Virus record (IMG/VR): IMGVR_UViG_3300023180_004922
Span: 1 to 23,951 of that record
Direction: 5' to 3' (one strand)
Length of the DNA: 23,951 bases
From: a virus
A program made the translations under genes and the position numbers. Positions 1-6,300 of this stretch are shown here, one piece after another. Position 1 is the stretch's first letter. Each line of letters opens with the position of its first letter. The notes under the pieces were generated by a model, which was not told the origin of the DNA, ran no database searches, and was given only the letters and a program-made list of their open reading frames with translations.

Positions 1-561
1 TCAGTAATTAAAAAGGATACACATACATTAATTCAAACGGATAATAATACAATTGATTTAACAGGATTAATTGATATTGTTGAGAATGAATTAGAGTCCG
101 ATTATTGGTTTTATATTCATGATACTTGTAAAGTTGGTCCACAATTTAAGAAATTACTTTATAATATACCAGAAAGTCTTCCCGATAAGATTGCTTTGAC
201 TATTCCTCCATCAATGAATATTGCTTCTTATAAGTATTCTTGCTTGATGAAATATAAAAATACATTATTAAAATATAAAAATCAAGACTATTCTGAAAAA
301 AAATTAAAACATTTAAAAGAGTGGAATATTTATTGTGAAGATATTATACTTCATAAGCCACATCAAACTGGAATGAGTATGATTGGTATTCATAGTGATA
401 CTATAGAATTTTATAATCAAGAAATATCTGATTGTATTAAAATTGAAAATCAAGACTGGTATGGGGGAGTAAAAAGAATCATTGAGTACTATCCTCAATT
501 AGATCTTTATAAGTCTAAAGCAAACTATCATCGTAGAATTAAACCAATCATAGAAATTTAA
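1..561 (+). CDS. Glycosyltransferase-like hypothetical protein, 5' truncated by window
   Basis: The reading frame is open from base 1 to the TAA at 559-561, giving 186 visible residues; the true start lies upstream of the window. A TTG at 196 is an in-frame internal codon and an unlikely start, because coding sequence continues before it. Visible features are YWFYIHDTC at residues 35-43, which resembles the strand ending in an acidic residue seen in GT-A glycosyltransferases, and TIPPSMNIASYK at 67-78. The C-terminal half is rich in K, Y and I and ends with a basic stretch. No complete catalytic motif is visible, so the function is inferred mainly from the neighbours: a methyltransferase starts 5 bases downstream, then a glycosyltransferase and a sulfotransferase follow. 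The coding frame is secure; the function is a guess. Its codons are very AT-rich. Confidence 0.6.
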   Translation, partial: SVIKKDTHTLIQTDNNTIDLTGLIDIVENELESDYWFYIHDTCKVGPQFKKLLYNIPESLPDKIALTIPPSMNIASYKYSCLMKYKNTLLKYKNQDYSEKKLKHLKEWNIYCEDIILHKPHQTGMSMIGIHSDTIEFYNQEISDCIKIENQDWYGGVKRIIEYYPQLDLYKSKANYHRRIKPIIEI

Positions 562-566
562 AAAAC

Positions 567-1136
567 ATGGAACACATTTATCACTTACCGCAATTTGGAG
601 AACATTGGTTTAAGTGTCAAGGGTTGTATGCAGAAATGGTGAAAAATTTTCCATCAGGATCTCATTTTGTAGAAGTGGGATCATGGAAAGGAAAATCTTC
701 ATCTTTTATGGCGGTAGAAATTATAAATTCTGGAAAACAAATTTCATTTGATTGTGTTGATACTTGGGAAGGCAGTAAAGAACATCAAGGTTATTCATGT
801 ATTTCTAGATTATTTGAAATTTTTCAAGAAAATATGAAACCATTGGAAGGTAATTATAATGCAATTAAGATGAAATCTATGGAAGCAGTTAAATTATATG
901 AAGATGAATCTATAGATTTTATTTTTCTTGATGCTTCTCATGAATATGAAGATGTTAAAAATGATATCATTCATTGGATGCCTAAATTAAAAGAAACCGG
1001 AATTATTGGTGGTGATGATTATGGTAATAGATATTTTCCTGGAGTAAAAAAAGCGGTGGAAGAAATTTTTAATAATAATTTCAAATATAAAGAAGCTACT
1101 TGGTATTACTCTAAAAATTTAAACTTTGAAATTTGA
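567..1136 (+). CDS. Class I SAM-dependent methyltransferase (Methyltransf_24-like)
   Basis: This 189-residue protein has the layout of a small Rossmann-fold methyltransferase. Motif I is FVEVGSWKGKSS at residues 34-45 (SAM-binding glycine loop), an acidic strand end CVDTW is at 63-67, and IDFIFLDASHEYEDV at 116-130 matches the motif IV region with D and H residues. GGDDYGNRYFPGV follows at 138-150. This pattern is known from the Methyltransf_24 family, which often sits in sugar, O-antigen and capsule clusters. The substrate cannot be read from the sequence; the adjacent glycosyltransferase and sulfotransferase suggest a glycan. The ATG lies 5 bases after the upstream stop with no Shine-Dalgarno sequence, so translation may be coupled to the preceding gene. 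Fold call is good, substrate unknown. Confidence 0.85.
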   Translation: MEHIYHLPQFGEHWFKCQGLYAEMVKNFPSGSHFVEVGSWKGKSSSFMAVEIINSGKQISFDCVDTWEGSKEHQGYSCISRLFEIFQENMKPLEGNYNAIKMKSMEAVKLYEDESIDFIFLDASHEYEDVKNDIIHWMPKLKETGIIGGDDYGNRYFPGVKKAVEEIFNNNFKYKEATWYYSKNLNFEI

Positions 1137-1161
1137 CATTTTCAAAACTATAATATATAAT
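1133..1161 (+). promoter_or_regulatory. Consensus sigma70-type promoter
   Basis: TTGACA at 1133-1138 and TATAAT at 1156-1161 are both exact consensus hexamers with exactly 17 bases between them. The -35 overlaps the last codons of the methyltransferase and the -10 covers the ATG at 1160. Transcription would begin near 1168, giving a leader of about 16 bases before the ATG at 1184. T4-like cyanophages are known to use host-sigma70-like early promoters, so this could give early or separate expression of the glycosyltransferase and sulfotransferase. No experimental evidence; exact matches at optimal spacing are the basis. Confidence 0.75.
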
Positions 1162-1183
1162 GTACCTCAGTAGTGGTTTACTT

Positions 1184-2089
1184 ATGAAATCAAAGTATTG
1201 TATATTTCATGTGCAAGGTGGTATTGGAAAACATATTGCAGCAACGGCAGTAGCAAAAGCAATTAAAAATAATTATCCAGATAGAAAACTAATTATTGTC
1301 TGTGTTTGGACTGATATCTTCATTAATCTAACCTTCGTAGATAGAGTTTATCCTCTGGGTGGAACCCAATATTTCTATCAGAATTATATTCAAGACAAAG
1401 ACTCTTTAATATTTGGGAATGAACCATATTTCACGACAGATCATGTAAATAAAAAACTTCCTCTTGTGGAAACATGGTGTAAAATGTATGGTATTAAATA
1501 TAGTGGAGAAAAACCAGAAATTAGGTTTAATAAACTTCAAACAAACCTTTCTAAGCAGTACTGGTGCCAAGGTAAAAAACCGGTCATGGTTATTCATACT
1601 AATGGCGGAGTTCAAACTACAGATGCTAAACCTTATATGTGGGCAAGAGATATGCCTGATGATCTAGCACAAAGAATCGTTGATCATTATAAAGAAGATT
1701 ATCATATTTATCAGGTTACAAAATTAAATTCTGTAAAACTTGAAGGTGCTCAGCATATTTTTGCTTCTCCGGAACAATCATATAATTTAATAGAACTTTT
1801 TAGTTTGATTCTTCATAGCAAAAAAAGAATTTTAATTGATTCTTGTTTGCAACATGCTGCAGCAGCATTAAGAAAACCATCTACAGTTCTTTGGAATGGT
1901 ACAAGTCCAAAAATCTTTGGATATGAAATGCATGATAATATTTGCACTCAAATTCCCTATGAATTCAAACTTCCTGGGAGCTATCTGTTTGACTTTGACT
2001 TTAATGGTGTAGAACAAGAATATCCATTTGATGATGATCAAGAAATATTTGATTTTGATAAAGTTATAGAATCTATTGATAAGCAGTAA
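1184..2089 (+). CDS. GT-B glycosyltransferase, family 9-like (heptosyltransferase-like)
   Basis: With the start at 1184 the protein has 301 residues. The N-terminus FHVQGGIGKHIAATAVAKAI (residues 8-27) looks like the first strand, glycine loop and helix of a GT-B N-domain. In the C-domain, LIDSCLQHAAAAL (217-229) followed by WNGTSPKIFG (237-246) matches the donor-binding 'D-S-x-x-x-H-x-A-A-A-L-x-K-P' and 'G-x-T-S-P' pattern of ADP-heptose transferases. A GT9-type sugar transfer to a lipopolysaccharide-like or other acceptor is therefore inferred. The upstream in-frame ATG at 1160 was rejected because it lies within the promoter -10 box. The 1184 start also places the first strand right after the Met. 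No strong Shine-Dalgarno is visible. The C-terminal ~35 residues are strikingly acidic (DFDFN, PFDDDQ, FDFDK), outside the usual fold. The sulfotransferase starts 14 bases downstream. Confidence 0.8.
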   Translation: MKSKYCIFHVQGGIGKHIAATAVAKAIKNNYPDRKLIIVCVWTDIFINLTFVDRVYPLGGTQYFYQNYIQDKDSLIFGNEPYFTTDHVNKKLPLVETWCKMYGIKYSGEKPEIRFNKLQTNLSKQYWCQGKKPVMVIHTNGGVQTTDAKPYMWARDMPDDLAQRIVDHYKEDYHIYQVTKLNSVKLEGAQHIFASPEQSYNLIELFSLILHSKKRILIDSCLQHAAAALRKPSTVLWNGTSPKIFGYEMHDNICTQIPYEFKLPGSYLFDFDFNGVEQEYPFDDDQEIFDFDKVIESIDKQ

Positions 2090-2090
2090 T

Positions 2091-2095
2091 AGGGG
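2091..2095 (+). promoter_or_regulatory. Ribosome binding site of the sulfotransferase gene
   Basis: AGGGG lies 8 bases before the ATG at 2104, in the short gap after the glycosyltransferase stop. It supports the 2104 start. Confidence 0.55.
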
Positions 2096-2103
2096 TACTT
2101 AAT

Positions 2104-3009
2104 ATGAATACTGATAAAACTTTTTATTTTATGGCAGGTCTTCCACGTTCTGGAAGTACATTGCTTTCTTCTCTATTAAATCAAAATCCTAGGTTTTATT
2201 CTGGACCAAGTTCTCCAGTTGTTCCTACAATGCTAACATTAGAAAATAGTTTTAGTAATGATGAACTATTTTTAGGATATCCGAAAATAGAAGTTGCTAA
2301 AAACATTATTGCATCCATTCTTCCTCAATATTATTCTGATATTGATAAACCAGTTATTTTTGATAAGAATAGATCATGGGTTAATCGAATGAATTATATT
2401 CCTGGATATTTTGATATTGTCCCAAAAGTCATTTGTCCAGTAAGGGATATTAGTGAAATTTTAACATCATTTATTACAATGGTTCGACGCAACCCATATA
2501 ATAACCAACCAAAAATAAATTTTGTTGATGAACAATTAATTAAATCAAATATTCCATTAACTGATGATAATCGTTGTGAATTTATAGCTGGTCAGGGAAT
2601 ACTTGGGCAATCTTATACTGGATTGAAGCAAGCAATCATGGAAGGATATGATCATTGCTTACATTTTGTTGAATATAAAGATCTAGTGAGCAACCCACAG
2701 GAGACATTAAATAAAATTTATGATTTTCTTGGTGAGGATGAATTTGAACATACATTTGATAATTTAAAAAATCCCCATCGTGAAAATGATCAGCAAATCT
2801 ATGGTCTTGCAGATATGCATGAAGTTAGATCTAAACTTCATTCCATTGCACCAAATCCAGAAGAAGTCCTCTCTGAAAGGATTTTAAATTCTTGTAAAGG
2901 ACAAGAGTTTTGGAGAGAACTTGCTATTGATTCTGATGATGAAGATGATGATGAATTTGATTTTCCACTAGAAAATGATCAAGATGAAACAAATCTAATT
3001 GGCATATAA
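2104..3009 (+). CDS. PAPS-dependent sulfotransferase (Sulfotransfer_3-like)
   Basis: This 301-residue protein begins with a strand and P-loop, FYFMAGLPRSGSTLLSSLL (residues 7-25). GLPRSGST is the classic 5'-phosphosulfate-binding loop of sulfotransferases, which move a sulfuryl group from PAPS to a hydroxyl or amine. FDKNRSW (86-92) corresponds to the substrate-side segment of this family, and CPVRDISEI (111-119) carries the Arg and Ser of the 3'-phosphate-binding motif. EYKDLVSNPQETLNKIYDFL (about 190-209) is the typical helix near the end of the domain. The acceptor is unknown; the sugar-modifying neighbours suggest a glycan. PAPS would have to come from the host. The tail after about residue 275 (SDDEDDDEFDFPLENDQDE) is very acidic and not part of the core fold. 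The stop is separated by one base from the stop of the convergent NblA-like gene. Confidence 0.88.
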   Translation: MNTDKTFYFMAGLPRSGSTLLSSLLNQNPRFYSGPSSPVVPTMLTLENSFSNDELFLGYPKIEVAKNIIASILPQYYSDIDKPVIFDKNRSWVNRMNYIPGYFDIVPKVICPVRDISEILTSFITMVRRNPYNNQPKINFVDEQLIKSNIPLTDDNRCEFIAGQGILGQSYTGLKQAIMEGYDHCLHFVEYKDLVSNPQETLNKIYDFLGEDEFEHTFDNLKNPHRENDQQIYGLADMHEVRSKLHSIAPNPEEVLSERILNSCKGQEFWRELAIDSDDEDDDEFDFPLENDQDETNLIGI

Positions 3010-3010
3010 T

Positions 3011-3172
3011 TTATAATAATGCGATAACTTCTTGTTGTTTTAGATATAACTTACAATAAAGTTTTGCGAAGTTTTGAAGATCTTCGAAACTAAGTTCTTC
3101 AATGAGTCTTACATGTTTTTCATACTCAAACATTTTATTGATACTTTCGAGCGTGATTTCATTTGGGTCCAT
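3011..3172 (-). CDS. NblA-like small protein (candidate phycobilisome degradation adaptor)
   Basis: A 53-residue protein read from ATG 3172 to TAA 3011. The start is backed by a strong ribosome binding site, AAAGGAG, 7 bases upstream. The sequence forms two amphipathic helices split by a turn at LSFEDL. Compared from memory with NblA of Synechococcus PCC 7942 (FDLQKYRQQVRDISREDL), residues 15-32 FEYEKHVRLIEELSFEDL align without gaps: F, K, S, E, D and L are identical and D/E, V/I and I/L are conserved. Length and the LY-x(3)-L-x(8)-LL end (residues 39-53) also fit NblA, a short helical adaptor that brings phycobilisomes to Clp protease. NblA-type genes are known in freshwater and marine cyanophages. 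Its start overlaps the upstream 66-residue gene by 14 bases, at the end of the tail operon. The gene is well supported; the function is a candidate only, since short helical proteins can look alike by chance. Confidence 0.65.
   Translation of the reverse strand: MDPNEITLESINKMFEYEKHVRLIEELSFEDLQNFAKLYCKLYLKQQEVIALL
3071..3090. repeat. Near-perfect 20-base inverted repeat
   Basis: GTTTTGAAGATCTTCGAAAC pairs with itself at 9 of 10 positions; the tenth is a U-G wobble in plus-strand RNA and a mismatch in minus-strand RNA. It lies inside the NblA-like gene, about 60 bases past the stop of the sulfotransferase. Neither direction has a clean U-tract after it, so it is not a standard terminator. 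It could still form a hairpin in read-through plus-strand RNA. Confidence 0.4.
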
Positions 3173-3359
3173 TAATTAACTCCTTTAAAAGTAATTTTAT
3201 TTCTTCAATATCATTTTTTATTTTATCCAATTCTTCTTTTTGTTTTTGTTTTTCAGATCTCATTTTAACATATTGAAAATATTCATGAGTATCCGTATTG
3301 ACAATAGCACCAGACTTTTCATCCCTGAAAAGATTTTTATGTCCTTCTACGGGAATCAT
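3159..3359 (-). CDS. Small conserved phage protein with C-terminal coiled coil
   Basis: This 66-residue protein starts at ATG 3359, which overlaps the stop of the 2350-residue gene as ATGA (3356-3359), so its translation is probably coupled. The N-terminal part, GHKNLFRDEKSGAIVNTD (residues 6-23), has a form I recall from short conserved proteins near the structural genes of T4-like marine phages. The rest, about 35-62, is a charged heptad-like helix (EELDKIKNDIEEIKLLLKEL) predicted to be a coiled coil. There is no signal peptide or membrane segment. Function is unknown; a small virion or assembly role is possible from its position. The 3' end carries the ribosome binding site and first bases of the NblA-like gene. 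Confidence 0.8.
   Translation of the reverse strand: MIPVEGHKNLFRDEKSGAIVNTDTHEYFQYVKMRSEKQKQKEELDKIKNDIEEIKLLLKELINGPK
3180..3186 (-). promoter_or_regulatory. Strong ribosome binding site of the NblA-like gene
   Basis: AAAGGAG on the minus strand lies 7 bases upstream of ATG 3172. It is among the best Shine-Dalgarno sequences of any gene in the window and lies inside the coding sequence of the 66-residue protein. It is the main argument that the 53-residue frame is expressed. Confidence 0.75.
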
Positions 3360-6300
3360 GCTAGTGCTATTGTCCTGAGATCTTTTAATTTAACTGCATG
3401 TGCTTCATCAGTACCACTCATAACAATCTTAATAACAAATCCAGTAAATTGGTCAAGATTTTCAGCACTAAACTGATACTCTAAGAATTCATCATCTCTG
3501 CTAGCACGAACAAAAGAATCGGGTAAACCACTATTCTTTGTTGGATCAATTGCAGTATCTCCAAACCCATCACCATCAGAATCGTTTAAATTGTCATATC
3601 CTGGGAATAGTTCATAGGTTGGTTCAATCTCACTAGAATCTGCTTTATAAAGTTTATAAAGAACTCTAAAGTCTGCAGAAGAGTGGCGATAAGCACCAAC
3701 AATAACTTTCAATGAAGATGCTGGTTGCTTAAGATCCACTCTGTTTGAAACATAAACAGCAGAATGTGGGTCATTAGAATTTTGATTAACTCTAAAGTCT
3801 CCTGAATAGTTACTAATAGGATTATTAACTCTATTTCTAACCAGAGCTACAAATGCTGTTTGTGTATCAATAACTGGTGATAAATTTGAATCTGAAGAAT
3901 TTAATGTGAGGTCAACTGTTAGCGACTTATTCTTAGGAAGAGTTGTTAAGTATTCTTCCTCATTAACTTCGGAGCAAACCAAACGAGTAGAATCTAAGTA
4001 ATTAATTTGGTTAAGTTCTACGGGTTCATATCCCTGATCTACAAATGATATTTCAGATCCACCAGCACTTGTTCCAGAAACAGTTCTAATTCTGGCATTA
4101 ATTGTTGTATTTTGTCCAGGAGTTATAACATTGTATTGTGGGATAATCCCATTGTACTGGAAGTTTTGTGATATAGAAACATTCGTACCGCCAAGAGATT
4201 TTTCATCAGTGAAACTCAGTTGAGTATCTCCAGAAGATCTATCGGATCTGTCAATTTGCAAATGATATGTATCAATTTCTCTCACTGCTTTCAATGCGGG
4301 ATCATTGGGTAATGTATGGGTTGTGTTAATTCTTGAGAGGGAAATACCATTTAGTTCATACTTATAAATTCTGTCACCAACACTATGTTGTCTGGTTCCA
4401 GAGAGAAGAAGATCATTTCCTCTAGAACCAATTCCAAGAGTTCCAGATCCAACACTATTATAGTAAATGATCTCATTATTGATCTTTACATACCCTCTTG
4501 TAGTGGATATTCCTTCAAATGTAGCAAATACTGAAGTATTAGCAACAGAAATCGTAGTATCACTTAAACCAAGATCAGCACTTAAGGTAGTTGGTATTGT
4601 ATTTGGTTCTATGTTAGAAATAATAACCTTATTAGTATCTTGATGCATACCATGGTTATACTCATTGATTTGAAGCGCTCTTCCATCATAAAGATTGCTC
4701 ACTACGCTGGAATTTTCTCTAACAGTAACACCAAGTGCTACATTTGATGATCCATTAAAATACTGAAGATTATCATTAGTTGCAAAAGATTCACCCTGAA
4801 CATTAGTCAGGTATAGAGTGTCAACTCCACCAATCGATGAAACTGAAATCTGGGCATTTTTGCCCTTGGCGACGCTAGAAGTTGTAATTCCAAGAACATC
4901 ACCAACAGCATAACCATTACCAACCGAAGTAATAGTTGTTGATGATAGTTGACCAGAAGCAAATACTATAGTTGCTTCTGCCCCACTTCCAGATCCAGTT
5001 ATTGAATATAAAGGTACAGAAGTAAATGATCCATTTGAATATCCAGCACCAACATTTGCGCTGCTAACAGTTGCGATCTTGCTTCCAACATTTTCAATGT
5101 ATCCATATGGTCCAGAAGAACCAGTCTTAATAACTTTAGTTCCTGGAATTAGATTAGCAAGTACAGAAACATCAGTTTCTTCAGTTGATACGCCAACTTT
5201 TAATTTTCTTGGTAAAGTTCTAACTGGATTAATATCCGCTGCTGGGATATTTTCATCTTCAGATCCAAGAGTTGGATTGTAGAATGTAACTGTTCCAGAA
5301 GTAGAAGTAAAGTTTGCTTTATAAAGTTTGAACTTAAGATCTTCAAACTGACTTGGTGTCCAAATTGTTCCATTTTGTGATTTAAACAAACTTCCACCAA
5401 GATATTGGCGTGTTACTAGAACATTTTCTGGATTTGGTAGTAACTGCGTATTCACAGTCTTCTCACCCATTCTAGCAATCCAAGTTTCATAATTATCTGA
5501 TGATGGTGCTAGAAGAACTAGAGCATATTCTGTATTTGGTTGTAGGTAAACTGGTGATGGAAATTTGAGATTTGTAGCAACAGTAGCATCCGTTGATGTT
5601 GTAATTTGGTCAGGGTAAACCTCAATAGTTGCATAATCTTGAACTAATTGACTTGTTGGTGTTCCAAGTTCAACCGTCCTCAGTTCAACAAACATCTTTT
5701 CATTTTCATCCTTGTTGCCAAAGTAAAGATCGACGGATGTCAAGAACGCTCCAGTCTCATCAACTGTAAATGTCTGAGCAAGTGGATCTCTTCTTGGTGG
5801 TGGAGGTGGGGGTGGAGTTCTTACATGTACAGTGACTTGAGCAAATGTATTAACTATACCACTTGCACTGTATGTTGTTTCACCACTAGAAATTAGAAGA
5901 CTTCCTGGAAGTGGTGTGGCATTTGTTGGACTTGATGTTACCTTAAATGATTTGGTTCCAGTAGTTATTCTTATTACTGGTGGTGGTGATGCTAAAGGAT
6001 TTCTGATGAAGAACGAACCTTGAGAATCTCCCCAGTTATCTGTAACTATTCTAATATTAGATACTGATGCTTCTGCGGAACTAGATCTTCCAACAAAAAC
6101 AATATCATTTGCGATATATCCAAAGAACCTTCCCTGTGCTTCTTCACATAGAGATGCTGTGTCAATATTGAGGATTGTAGAAGAAGCAGAATATGAAGAT
6201 CCAATTGAAGATGATTTATTATATGGATTAATATTATAAGTTCTGTTTGGATTATTATATGCTCCAGTCTTATGATTTGGTTGAGCAGTTCTGAAAGAAA

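Noticed and set aside
196-561. TTG at 196 as the start of a 121-residue gene
   Set aside because: The same frame is open back to base 1 with protein-like sequence, and no ribosome site precedes the TTG. It is the tail of a gene truncated by the window.
1149-1154. Second TATAAT as the -10 box
   Set aside because: It lies only 10 bases after TTGACA; the copy at 1156-1161 has the correct 17-base spacing.
1160-1183. ATG at 1160 as start of the GT9-like gene
   Set aside because: It lies within the -10 box of a consensus promoter, and the eight extra residues precede the first strand with no ribosome site.
3071-3090. Inverted repeat as an intrinsic terminator
   Set aside because: No U-rich tract follows the stem on either strand and the stem is AT-rich, so it is listed only as a repeat.
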